Assembly: GCA_965662355.1 (NCBI GenBank) | Contig: CBFIHP010000010.1 | Coordinates: 1 to 64,000, forward strand | Reading direction: 5' to 3' | DNA: 64,000 nt | From: GCA-2683825 sp965662355 | Lineage (GTDB): Bacteria; Planctomycetota; UBA1135; GCA-002686595 | Shown here: positions 36,454-44,656 of the stretch, one piece after another | Layout of the letters: every line of letters starts with the position of its first letter | Position numbering within the stretch: the stretch's first letter is position 1 | The notes under the pieces: generated by a model | Database searches by the model: none | The model's input: only the letters and a program-made list of their open reading frames with translations | What the model was told of the DNA's origin: nothing | Position numbers and translations under genes: made by a program

Positions 36454-37476
36454 ATGTCGAAACTGATCACCTTCCTTCTCGCCCTGTTTCTTGCCAGCTC
36501 GATCGCTAGTGCCCAGCAGGGTTCGGCAGGTTTCACGGCCTCGGAATCCAGCGAGCCGTTTGCCGCCAAACCCTGCTTCGACTACAGCACGCTCCAGGAG
36601 CCGGATGCCATCTGGTTCGGGCGACTCGACGCTGCCAAGTTCGATCTCGCCAAGGCGATCACCTTGGCGGTCGCCGAGCGCGAGGATGTACGCGCCTCCG
36701 GGGCTCGGCTGGTCGTTGCCGAAAAGCCCTATTTTCAGATCGAGCTCATGCACAGGGACTCGGACACGACGGAGATCGTGCGCTTCGACACGCTCAGCGG
36801 CGAGCCGATCGCCGGCGATTTCCCGGGCGAGCCGTGCTTCGACTACGGCGATCTGTCTCCCAAGGCAACCCGCGACGCGCTCTTCAATGCGGTCGTCACG
36901 CTCGACGAAGCGGTGATCTTCTCGGTCCACAAGTTCAACCACACATCCTACTCACGCCAGGCGATCTACAAGGCCCAGGGCAAGGACCGACGCCACGAGC
37001 TCGAGATCTTCAGCTCGCACAAGAACGGCAATCGTCAACGCTTTTTCATGATCGTTCCGGCCAACAAGGCCGGGATGCGCATGCGTATCAAACAACCTCA
37101 GTTTGCCGGCGAGGATATCAAGAGGGGCGTCCCGACGACGCACGAGTCGGGCCTGATGACCTACGACTTCATCGTCGGCGACGGCGAGCTGGTCCAACCC
37201 GACTCGATCATCAAAGCCCACTATCGCCTTGTCCTGCTCGACAACCAGCCGATCTTCAATTCGAAACTCGGGCCCAAGCCCGTCCGGTTCCGCGTTTCGG
37301 AAGCCAACCTCGAAGGGTTGAAGCTCGGTTTGCAGGGCATGCGCGTCGGTGGCAAGCGCAAGATCATCATGCCCGCAGAGCTCGCCTTTGGCGCCGGGGG
37401 CCGAGGCAAGATTCCGCCCGGGGCCATCGTGGTGGCCGACATCGGCATCATGGCCGTCGAATCCACGGACGAATAA
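36454..37476 (+). CDS. Exported FKBP-type peptidyl-prolyl isomerase
   Basis: A signal peptide (residues 1-20, FLLALFLASSIASA) precedes an unassigned ~190-residue region. That region contains two related segments, KPCFDYSTLQ and EPCFDYGDLS, each before a helix. The C-terminal ~120 residues are an FKBP domain: IKAHYRLVLLDNQPIFNS, GLQGMRVGGKRKIIMPAELA, FGAGGRGKIPPGAIVVADI. It should assist folding in the periplasm. The selenoprotein gene begins 21 bp after its stop on the same strand, suggesting co-expression. Confidence 0.88.
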   Translation: MSKLITFLLALFLASSIASAQQGSAGFTASESSEPFAAKPCFDYSTLQEPDAIWFGRLDAAKFDLAKAITLAVAEREDVRASGARLVVAEKPYFQIELMHRDSDTTEIVRFDTLSGEPIAGDFPGEPCFDYGDLSPKATRDALFNAVVTLDEAVIFSVHKFNHTSYSRQAIYKAQGKDRRHELEIFSSHKNGNRQRFFMIVPANKAGMRMRIKQPQFAGEDIKRGVPTTHESGLMTYDFIVGDGELVQPDSIIKAHYRLVLLDNQPIFNSKLGPKPVRFRVSEANLEGLKLGLQGMRVGGKRKIIMPAELAFGAGGRGKIPPGAIVVADIGIMAVESTDE

Positions 37477-37497
37477 GCCCCAGGTGGGAAGAGACCC

Positions 37498-38031
37498 GTG
37501 GCCTGGATCCGCACGATCTCCGAGGGCGAGGCCAACGAGCCTCTACGGCAGCTGTATGCCGAGATGGCCGATCCCGAAACCGGGCGGCTCGACAATGTGC
37601 TGGCCGTCCACGGACTGAACCCCGAGGGATTGAAGGCGCACTGGGCGCTGTACCGCGCGGCGATGTCCGGGACGCGCGGGTTGCGCAAGCTCGAGCGCGA
37701 GATGATCGCTTGCGTCGTGAGCGCCTTGAACGGTTGCCACTACTGAACGACCCATCACCGGCGCGGTCTGCTCCGGCTCCTGAAGGACGAAGCGCAGGTG
37801 GAACGCATCCTGGCGGACTTCGAAACGGCGGGGCTCGAGGAGCGGCGGGTGGTGATGTTGCGGTATGCGCGCAAGCTGACGGAGAAACCGGGGACGATGG
37901 AAGCGGCGGATGTGGAGGGGCTACGGGCGGTTGGGTTCGAGGACGGGGATGTGCTCGGGATCGCGGAGGTCGTGGGCTACTACGCGTACGCGAACCGGAT
38001 CGTCGATGGACTGGGCGTGGAGCTGGAGTAG
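37498..38031 (+). CDS. Selenoprotein of the AhpD/CMD peroxidase-related family (CxxU), TGA recoded at 37744
   Basis: The frame is open from GTG 37498 to TAG 38031 except for one TGA at 37744-37746. Its residues read N-G-C-H-Y-(TGA)-T-T-H-H, where this family normally has the redox pair CxYCxxHH, so the TGA stands exactly at the second Cys. Sequence on both sides matches the peroxidase-related CMD family: MAWIRTISEGEANEPLRQLY, LEREMIACVVSALN, then VVMLRYARKLTEKP and VVGYYAYANRIVDGLGVELE. A SECIS-like hairpin with a GGTCT loop begins the right distance after the TGA. The 177-residue product with Sec83 would be full length. It probably reduces peroxides or disulfides. The alternative, a nonsense mutation, is less likely given the hairpin. 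Sec machinery genes are not in the window. Confidence 0.88.
37758..37776 (+). promoter_or_regulatory. Bacterial SECIS element of the selenoprotein gene
   Basis: CCGG-C-GC-GGTCT-GC-T-CCGG forms a 4-bp stem, a C/U mismatch, a 2-bp stem and a GGUCU loop. The GGUCU loop closed by GC pairs is the same apical element as in E. coli fdhF mRNA. The spacing of 18 nt from UGA to GGU also equals that in fdhF as I recall it. It lies within the coding sequence, as bacterial SECIS elements do, and would recruit SelB. Confidence 0.8.
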
Positions 38032-38037
38032 GGGCCG

Positions 38038-38865
38038 TCAGGCACCCTTGAACACGGGCTTGCGCTTCTCCGCGAAGGCCGCGAGGGCTTCCAGACGATC
38101 CTCGGTGCCCAGCACCCGCTCGTAGCACTTGGCCTCGTGCGCGAGGCCTTCCGTGATCGGCATCTCGACTCCGCGGTCGATGGCATCCTTCGCGGCGCGC
38201 ACGGCGATCGGCCCATTGGCCGCGATAGCGAGGGCGAGTTGGGTCGCGTGCTCGCGGAGTTTGCCCTCGGGCGCGACGCTGTTCAGCACGCCGAAGCGCT
38301 CCGCCTCCTGCACGTCGATGCGGCGCCCGGTGAGAATGAGCTCCTTGGCCCGGGCCTTGCCGATCAGACGCGGGAGTCGTTGCGTCCCCCCCGCGCCGGG
38401 GATGATCGCCAGCGAGACTTCGGTCAGGCCGAGCTTCGCATGGGGTGCCGCGATGCGCAGATCACAGGAGAGGGCCAGCTCGGTTCCCCCACCGAAGGCA
38501 AACCCGCCGATCACGGCGATGGTGGGTTGGGGCATGGAGACAACGTCGTCCATCAGGGCCCGGATGTTGCGCACGAAGATCGGCACGCGCTCGTCCGGCA
38601 TCGTGCGGCGCTCCTTCAGATCCGCGCCGGCGCAAAAGGCCTTCTCGCCGGCACCTGTGAAGAGGATGCAGCGAATCGAGAGATCCTCACGCAGCTCTTC
38701 GAGCAACGTACGCACGCGCAACAGGGTCGGGAACGAGAGGCAGTTCAGCACCTCTTCGCGGTTGATCGTCAGCCAGCAAAGATCGCCGTCACGCTCGAGC
38801 GTACACAGGCCTTCTTCGATCGGAACATCGTCGGGGAACTCGTCGCGAACACTCATGCCGCGCAT
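38038..38865 (-). CDS. Enoyl-CoA hydratase/isomerase family protein
   Basis: Crotonase fold: LTINREEVLNCLSF, the oxyanion-hole segments AFCAGADLKE and IGGFAFGGGTELALSCDLRIA, and the catalytic region LTEVSLAIIPGAGGTQRLPR with a Glu in each usual place. It acts in beta-oxidation or related acyl-CoA conversion; the exact substrate cannot be read from sequence. The length of 275 is normal. It converges on the selenoprotein gene with only 6 bp between stops. It lies 12 bp downstream of the heptosyltransferase gene. A start three codons later is also possible. Confidence 0.9.
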   Translation of the reverse strand: MRGMSVRDEFPDDVPIEEGLCTLERDGDLCWLTINREEVLNCLSFPTLLRVRTLLEELREDLSIRCILFTGAGEKAFCAGADLKERRTMPDERVPIFVRNIRALMDDVVSMPQPTIAVIGGFAFGGGTELALSCDLRIAAPHAKLGLTEVSLAIIPGAGGTQRLPRLIGKARAKELILTGRRIDVQEAERFGVLNSVAPEGKLREHATQLALAIAANGPIAVRAAKDAIDRGVEMPITEGLAHEAKCYERVLGTEDRLEALAAFAEKRKPVFKGA

Positions 38866-38877
38866 GGTACCGCGAAT

Positions 38878-39903
38878 TCAGGTCGATACGAGTTCGATCG
38901 CGGCGGCAAGAGCACGCTCGGGGGCGAGCTCTTCCATGCAGCGGTGATGACCCAGAGGGCAGGTGCGTTGGATGCACGGCGAGCATTCCAGGTCCTCGAC
39001 GCGCAGCAGCGCCGAGCCCGGCAGCGGCGGGGTCAGCTCGGGATAGTTGGGACCGATCAGGCACACGCAGGGCACATCGAAGGCGCCGGCCACCCAGCGC
39101 GGGCCGGAATCGCTACTGACCACCAGCTGGGCCTCTGCAATCCAGGCCTTCAACAAGGAGAGCGTGCGTTTCGTCGACGAGAGATCGATCACGGGGTGGC
39201 GCGCCGCCTTCGCCACCGCGGCGAGGACCGGCTCTTCCCCCGGAGCACCGCACAGGACCCCACGCCAACCGAAGCGCTCGTGCAACGCGTCGAGCACCCA
39301 GGCGTGATGGGCCGGCGGCCAGGCCTTGGCCGCGCCAAAGGCCGCCGAGGGCGCGCTGACGCAGTACTTCTCGTCGGCGCCGAGCCCGAGTTCGCGCAAC
39401 ACGCTCCGGGCCGTGTCCCGCGTTGCCGGCCCCACATCCAGACGCAACCTGGCCTCCGAGCCGCCTTCGGGTTCAATCCCCACCGTGGCGGCCAAACGAG
39501 TCATCAGGTCGCGGGTCGGAGCCGGGAAGCGTCGACCGTCTCGGGTGGCGGGTGCGACCCGATGGGTCAGAAACCAGCGGCGCGAACCGATGGCGGCTCC
39601 AGCGCGTACGGAAACTCCCGCCCGGAAGGTCCGCCAGGCAGCTCCCGGCGAATTGGAAAGCAAGAGGGCCACATCGGGCCGCAGCTCCGACAGCAACCCG
39701 ACCTCGTCCTTGGAGGAGGGTATCGGTGTCAGATTCTCCTCCAGGGGGCCCTCGGCGAGTATCTCGCAAAGATGCGTGCGGACTCCGATCGAAACGCGCT
39801 CGTAGCGTCCGGACGCACAAGCCTCGCGGAGGATGGGCGTCGCCATGACGAGATCACCGACCCAGTTGGGTGCGCGAATCCAAAGGTGCCCCGAGAACGG
39901 CAT
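38878..39903 (-). CDS. Glycosyltransferase family 9 (heptosyltransferase-like)
   Basis: The start chosen (39903) opens with HLWIRAPNWVGDLVMATPIL, matching the hallmark N-terminus of ADP-heptose:LPS heptosyltransferase II. Later motifs are SAPSAAFGAAKAWPP, DLSSTKRTLSLLKAWIAEAQ, VVSSDSGPRWVAGAF and a Cys-containing tail CSPCIQRTCPLGHHRCM typical of GT9. It probably adds heptose to the LPS core, consistent with the RfaE1 and RfaE2 heptose genes in this window. Upstream in-frame sequence to 40089 is not family-like. It is divergent from the glutamate dehydrogenase pair, with a 184-bp gap that shows no clear promoter. Confidence 0.88.
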   Translation of the reverse strand: MPFSGHLWIRAPNWVGDLVMATPILREACASGRYERVSIGVRTHLCEILAEGPLEENLTPIPSSKDEVGLLSELRPDVALLLSNSPGAAWRTFRAGVSVRAGAAIGSRRWFLTHRVAPATRDGRRFPAPTRDLMTRLAATVGIEPEGGSEARLRLDVGPATRDTARSVLRELGLGADEKYCVSAPSAAFGAAKAWPPAHHAWVLDALHERFGWRGVLCGAPGEEPVLAAVAKAARHPVIDLSSTKRTLSLLKAWIAEAQLVVSSDSGPRWVAGAFDVPCVCLIGPNYPELTPPLPGSALLRVEDLECSPCIQRTCPLGHHRCMEELAPERALAAAIELVST

Positions 39904-40087
39904 GACAAGATCCAACTCTGCCGAGGCTTTCGGGTCAATCGTCACACGGAAATCACTTGCCTGGGGTTCCCCCCGAGCCGATGGGGCGCTCTGATAGTCC
40001 CCTTGTGGGGAGGCCACCCTTCGGCTTCCCTCCCACGACAACCCGATACCTCCTGCGGGGCGAGTCCAAGCCCTGCTGCAAAGAGCC

Positions 40088-41374
40088 ATGTCCGACGGAG
40101 CAGCCGTGGCCTCGGCCAGCGTTCAAAAGGACGAATTCAACCCCTTCCAGGCGATGGCCCGGCGTTTCGATGGCGCCGCCAATCACCTGGGCCTCGATCC
40201 AGGAATTCGAGAAGTCCTGCGCACGCCGGATCGCGAACTCACCGTCGCCATCCCGGTCCTCATGGACGACGGCTCGCTGTCGGTCTTTCGGGGCTACCGC
40301 GTCCAGCACAACTTCCTGCGTGGCCCCTGCAAGGGAGGCATTCGCTTCGCCCCGGACGTGCACCTCGACGAGGTTCGCGCTCTGGCGGCTTGGATGACCT
40401 GGAAGTGCTCGATCGTCGGCATCCCCTTCGGCGGTGCCAAGGGCGGAGTCGTTTGCGATCCGCGCAAACTCTCCCTCGGCGAACTCGAGCGCATCACCCG
40501 CCGCTACACGGCCAGCATCATGGACATCCTCGGTCCGGATCGCGACGTGCCGGCGCCGGACATGAACACGAACGAGCAGACGATGGCGTGGATCATGGAT
40601 ACCTATTCCATGCACGTGCGCAAGACCGCCACCGCCGTCGTCACGGGCAAGCCCTTGAACCTCGGCGGTAGCAAGGGGCGCCGCGAGGCCACCGGGCGCG
40701 GCGTCATGATCTCGACCCGCGAAGCGCTCAAGACGATGGGCATGCGCCCCGAGGAGACGACCGTCGTCGTGCAGGGCTCAGGTAACGTGGGCGGCGTCGG
40801 TGCCGAACTCCTCCACCGCGAGGGATACCAGGTCGTCTCGATCTCCGACATGTACGGCACGATCCACAACGAGAAGGGACTGGACATCCCCGCCGTCATG
40901 GGCTGGTTGCGCGAGCACAAGCGACTCGACGGTTACTCCGAAGCCGAGCACATGCCGAACTCGGAACAGTTCACGCTGAACTGCGACGTGCTGGTGCCGG
41001 CCGCGACCGAGAACCAGATCACCTCGAAGAACGTCGATACGATACGCGCGCGCTTGATCGTCGAAGGCGCGAACGGCCCCACGACGGCCGTGGCGGACGA
41101 GGTACTCCAGGATCGCGGCGTCATCGTCGTCCCGGACATCCTGGCCAATGCCGGCGGCGTCACGGTTTCCTACTTCGAATGGGTCCAGGACCGCATGGGC
41201 TACTTCTGGACCGAGGACATCGTCAACGCGCGGCTCGAGCAGACGATGGTCAACGCCTTCAACGAAGTGTACGGCATGGCCAAGCAGGAGAACGTCTCCC
41301 TGCGCAAGGCCGCCTATCTCCTCGCTCTCGACCGTGTCGCAACGGTCTATCGCTTGCGCGGTATCTTCGCATGA
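40088..41374 (+). CDS. gdh: Glutamate dehydrogenase, catalytic subunit
   Basis: This hexameric-type 428-residue Glu/Leu/Phe/Val dehydrogenase interconverts glutamate and 2-oxoglutarate. Active-site residues are intact: Lys82 in GPCKGGIRF, Lys106 in MTWKCSIVG, Lys118 in PFGGAKGGV and the Asp in VPAPDMNTNEQTMAW. The nucleotide fold shows VVVQGSGNVGGVGAELL. The next gene, a paralog with two of these lysines lost, overlaps by 4 bp (ATGA), so both are made together. Confidence 0.95.
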   Translation: MSDGAAVASASVQKDEFNPFQAMARRFDGAANHLGLDPGIREVLRTPDRELTVAIPVLMDDGSLSVFRGYRVQHNFLRGPCKGGIRFAPDVHLDEVRALAAWMTWKCSIVGIPFGGAKGGVVCDPRKLSLGELERITRRYTASIMDILGPDRDVPAPDMNTNEQTMAWIMDTYSMHVRKTATAVVTGKPLNLGGSKGRREATGRGVMISTREALKTMGMRPEETTVVVQGSGNVGGVGAELLHREGYQVVSISDMYGTIHNEKGLDIPAVMGWLREHKRLDGYSEAEHMPNSEQFTLNCDVLVPAATENQITSKNVDTIRARLIVEGANGPTTAVADEVLQDRGVIVVPDILANAGGVTVSYFEWVQDRMGYFWTEDIVNARLEQTMVNAFNEVYGMAKQENVSLRKAAYLLALDRVATVYRLRGIFA

Positions 41375-42675
41375 GCGCCGACGTCAAGGACCCCATCGAA
41401 GCGGTCCTCCCGAGCACACCCGAGCTCGACGACGAGTCGCCCTTCGCGACCATGATGAGCCTCTACGACGAGGCCGCCGCCCACCTGGGCATCGATCCGT
41501 CGAACTACGCCATCATGCGCAAGCCCGATCGTGAGACGACGGTTTCCGTCCCGGTCGAGCTCGATGATGGCACCTGGACCGTCTTCGAAGGCTACCGCGT
41601 TCAACACAACCAGGGCCTGGGCCCCTTCATCGGACCGATGCGCCTGCACAGCCAGCTGCGCGTCGATGAACTGCGCGCCCTGGCCGGCTGGATGAGCTGG
41701 AAATGCGCCGTGGTGAACATTCCCTTCGGTGGCGCAGCCGGCGGCATCCGCATTCACCCGCCGCATCGAAGCCGCGGAGAAGTCGAACGCGCGGTTCGTC
41801 GCTATACGGCGGACATGATCGACATCATCGGCCCGGACCGCGACATCCTCACCCCGGACATCGGTACGGACGAGGGGATGATGGCCTGGATCATGGATAC
41901 GGTGTCCAACCATCGTCGGTACACCGAATCCGGAGTCGTGACGGGCAAACCCACGGAACTCGGCGGTTCGCGTCTCGGGTTGGAATCGGTCGCGTTCGGC
42001 TTGCGGGTCATTCTGCGCCTGGCCCTCGATCTGTACCAACTTCGCGAACGCGGGGTCAGCGTGATCATCCAGGGCGCCGGTACGGTTGGCGGAACCCTGG
42101 CGCGCATCCTCTACGCCGATGGCCAGAGGGTCGTCGGGCTCTCGGATGTCAGCACGGGGCTCTACAACGAGAACGGCCTCGACGTCCCCGCGATCCTCGC
42201 CTGGCGAACGCAACACGGTGGCTTTGATGGACTCGAAGGTGAGTTCGAACGGGTCGCCAACCCCGAACTCCTCAAGCGGCCCTGCGACGTGCTCGTGCCG
42301 TGCGCTGTCGCCAACGCCATCCATTCGCGCAACGCACGCGAAATCCAGGCCAAGTTGGTCATCGAAGGCGCCCACGGACCGGTCTCCGCCCGTGCGGATC
42401 GAGCCCTCCACGATCAGGGGATCCCCGTGGTTCCCGACATCCTGGCCAACGCCGGGGGCGTGCTGGCCGACTACTTCGAATGGGTGCAGAACCGCCAGGG
42501 CTTTTCGTGGATCGACAGTGTGCTCCACAAGCGTTTGACGCGTTTCATGACGGAGGCCTGGATGGAGGTGTGCGAGTTCCAGATGCGCTATGGCGTGCGC
42601 ATGCGCATGGCCGCCAACATGCTGGCTGTCGAACGCGTCGCCAAGGCGGACTCCGTACGCGGCATCTACGCCTGA
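41371..42675 (+). CDS. Glutamate dehydrogenase paralog lacking catalytic lysines (probable regulatory subunit)
   Basis: It aligns end to end with the preceding gene (434 residues), but the substrate-binding GPxKGGIR motif reads GPFIGPMR (Ile87) and GGAKGG reads GGAAGG (Ala123). Lys111 in MSWKCAVV and the Asp in LTPDIGTDEGMMAW remain. The dinucleotide fold is intact (VSVIIQGAGTVGGTLARIL). Loss of two essential lysines with conservation of the rest argues for a structural or allosteric role. Thermus thermophilus is known to form a GdhA/GdhB hetero-complex with a regulatory subunit; this pair may be similar. Translational coupling (4-bp overlap) supports a fixed ratio. It converges with the TauE-like gene, 1 bp between stop codons. 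Confidence 0.88.
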   Translation: MSADVKDPIEAVLPSTPELDDESPFATMMSLYDEAAAHLGIDPSNYAIMRKPDRETTVSVPVELDDGTWTVFEGYRVQHNQGLGPFIGPMRLHSQLRVDELRALAGWMSWKCAVVNIPFGGAAGGIRIHPPHRSRGEVERAVRRYTADMIDIIGPDRDILTPDIGTDEGMMAWIMDTVSNHRRYTESGVVTGKPTELGGSRLGLESVAFGLRVILRLALDLYQLRERGVSVIIQGAGTVGGTLARILYADGQRVVGLSDVSTGLYNENGLDVPAILAWRTQHGGFDGLEGEFERVANPELLKRPCDVLVPCAVANAIHSRNAREIQAKLVIEGAHGPVSARADRALHDQGIPVVPDILANAGGVLADYFEWVQNRQGFSWIDSVLHKRLTRFMTEAWMEVCEFQMRYGVRMRMAANMLAVERVAKADSVRGIYA

Positions 42676-42676
42676 G

Positions 42677-43519
42677 CTAGGGCGCTTCGCGGCGACGGGT
42701 GAGCTCGCGTGCGAAACGCAGGGCCTGGAAGATGAGCAGGGCGCCCAGAAACACACGGCCCGCCTGGACGAAGCCGTCGCTGCGGGTGAAGAAAACGCCG
42801 CTCGTCGCACCGACCAGGGCTCCGAGCCCCAGCACGATGCCTGGCCCATAGACGATGTTTCCCGCGCGCGAGTGCAGGAAGAGGGAGCGCAGGGAGGCCA
42901 CGGTCCCACCGGCCAGGCTGGTGGCTCGGGCAGCAGTGAAGGGTAGTCCGTCGATGCACAAAAAGAGGCCCGGGACCATCATGAGGCCACCGCCCACGCC
43001 GAGAATCGGGGCCACGAAGCCGCCGCCGAAGCCGACCGCCAGGGACAGCAGTGACGTCACGTGATCACTCGCGAAAGTGCCCGGTGCCGGGCTGAATCCT
43101 CCGCTGGAGAAGAGAATCCGTAGGCCCGCTGCCAGCATGACGACGCAGAAGACGCACTTGAGACCTCGCTCGGAGAGCCGCTGTGACAGCTTGAAGCCCG
43201 CCTGAGCCCCGGCCAGCACACCGATCATCAAGGGCAGGACGAGCCGCGTGGAGAGCAGGGTGTCTTCCTGCAAGGCCTCGGTCACGCTCGCTGCACTGGT
43301 GGTCGCAAAGACGAGCAGGAGCGCGGTCGCCGCCGAGCGCTTCAGCGCCAGACCACGGGTGTAGTGCAGCAGAGGACCGGCGAAGAGTCCCCCACCGATA
43401 CCACACAGGGCCCCGACGAAGCCGATGACCAACCCGGCCGGGAAGTACCAAAAGGGGATCGCCTGCTTTGACTCGCCCCCGGTGCTGTGGCCGCCGGAAC
43501 GCTCGCTGTCGGGGGTCAT
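42677..43519 (-). CDS. TauE/SafE-family membrane permease
   Basis: About eight hydrophobic helices in two related halves, each starting with the family motif: FVGALCGIGGGLFAGPLL and GFGGGFVAPILGVGGGLMMVP. The family exports or imports small anions such as sulfite or sulfoacetate; the substrate here is not known. The ATG at 43519 overlaps the rfaE1 stop by 4 bp, which fixes the start better than an upstream in-frame ATG at 43624 that lies within rfaE1. The first ~20 residues are polar. Confidence 0.85.
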   Translation of the reverse strand: MTPDSERSGGHSTGGESKQAIPFWYFPAGLVIGFVGALCGIGGGLFAGPLLHYTRGLALKRSAATALLLVFATTSAASVTEALQEDTLLSTRLVLPLMIGVLAGAQAGFKLSQRLSERGLKCVFCVVMLAAGLRILFSSGGFSPAPGTFASDHVTSLLSLAVGFGGGFVAPILGVGGGLMMVPGLFLCIDGLPFTAARATSLAGGTVASLRSLFLHSRAGNIVYGPGIVLGLGALVGATSGVFFTRSDGFVQAGRVFLGALLIFQALRFARELTRRREAP

Positions 43520-44577
43520 CCCCGGGCGGGGGTCTGTACCGGGCTCCGCACGGGAACCGGCGGAGTTACCTGGGTCGGTTGCGGAGCATTCGGAAGTGCT
43601 GAACGAAGCTTCGACAGGGAGCACGGCACGGTGCCCGGCTCCATGACGACGACGCCAGCCGCGGCATTCGCGAGACGCATGGCCCGCGGGCCGTGCAAGC
43701 CGACCGCCAGCCCGAGAACGAAGGCGCTGGCAGCGGTGTCACCGGCGCCGGAAACGTCGGTGACCGACCACTCGCCCGCGGCCCGCACGGTGACCCCCTG
43801 GGGTTCGTCGCGGGTGAAGAGTGCCATGCCGCCGCCCCCCAAGGTCACGAGCAGCATCTCGGGCTCGATGCGATAGAGCAATTCACGGGCCGCCTCACAC
43901 AAGGCCGCGTGGGAAACCAGATCTTCGGGGCGCCGACCGGTGCCCATGCCCAGCTCGAGCAAGTTGGGAGCGATCGCGGTGATGCCGTGGAAGGACTCGA
44001 GGTCCTTGCGCGGATCCAGAACACACACCGCACCGGCCTCCTGAACTTCGCGAACGGCCTGAGCGATCTCCGGACCGACGAGGCCGTAGCCGTAGTCGGA
44101 GATCAGGACCGCGTCGATGCTGCCCGCCAGGGAACGAAGCTTCTTGGCGATGGCCGCACGTACATTCGCTCGCAAAGGCGCATCGGGTTCGCGATCGATA
44201 CGCAGCAGTTGCTGCATCGTGCGACCCGCATCGGCGCCGAGGATGCGCGTCTTGCAGGGCGTAATCCAGTCGTCGATGGGCATGGACCCGGACACGTCGA
44301 TCTGATCCTGCTCGAGCTGCCGCAGAACTTCGCGGCCATTGAGGTCCTTGGCCACGACGCCGAGGAGCAGAGTACGGGCTCCAAGATTCCACAGGTTGCG
44401 CGCGGCGTTCGCCGCACCGCCGGGTGCGACCTCTTCTCCGGAGTGACGCAACACCATGACCGGTGCTTCACGCGAAAGGCGTCCGGGTCGAGCGAACAGA
44501 TAGTGGTCCGCGATCAAGTCGCCCACGACGGCGACGCGCAGGCCCGTGAAGTCGGGAACGACGTTGGGTGTCAGCAT
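43516..44577 (-). CDS. rfaE1: D-glycero-beta-D-manno-heptose-7-phosphate kinase (RfaE domain I)
   Basis: A PfkB-family kinase corresponding to the N-terminal half of HldE. Motifs are VAVVGDLIADHYLFARPGRLSREAP, EEVAPGGAANAARNLWNLGA and the catalytic anion-hole SVTDVSGAGDTAASAFVLGL. After the kinase, a ~35-residue Pro-rich tail replaces the cytidylyltransferase domain. That second domain is encoded separately at 63739-64000. It makes ADP-heptose precursors for LPS core. It is coupled to the TauE-like gene by a 4-bp overlap. Confidence 0.9.
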   Translation of the reverse strand: MLTPNVVPDFTGLRVAVVGDLIADHYLFARPGRLSREAPVMVLRHSGEEVAPGGAANAARNLWNLGARTLLLGVVAKDLNGREVLRQLEQDQIDVSGSMPIDDWITPCKTRILGADAGRTMQQLLRIDREPDAPLRANVRAAIAKKLRSLAGSIDAVLISDYGYGLVGPEIAQAVREVQEAGAVCVLDPRKDLESFHGITAIAPNLLELGMGTGRRPEDLVSHAALCEAARELLYRIEPEMLLVTLGGGGMALFTRDEPQGVTVRAAGEWSVTDVSGAGDTAASAFVLGLAVGLHGPRAMRLANAAAGVVVMEPGTVPCSLSKLRSALPNAPQPTQVTPPVPVRSPVQTPARG

Positions 44578-44656
44578 CGAGGTAAATTGTAGGAAAACCC
44601 ACGCCAGGAACTAACGAACTCCCATATCCGACGAGCCATACGGCTCGTTTCCCCAC

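Noticed and set aside
37498..38031. A pseudogene split by a nonsense mutation, or two separate small genes
   Set aside because: The frame is kept, no other lesion is seen, the TGA sits at a redox Cys site and a SECIS-like hairpin follows at the right spacing. Recoding explains all of this better.
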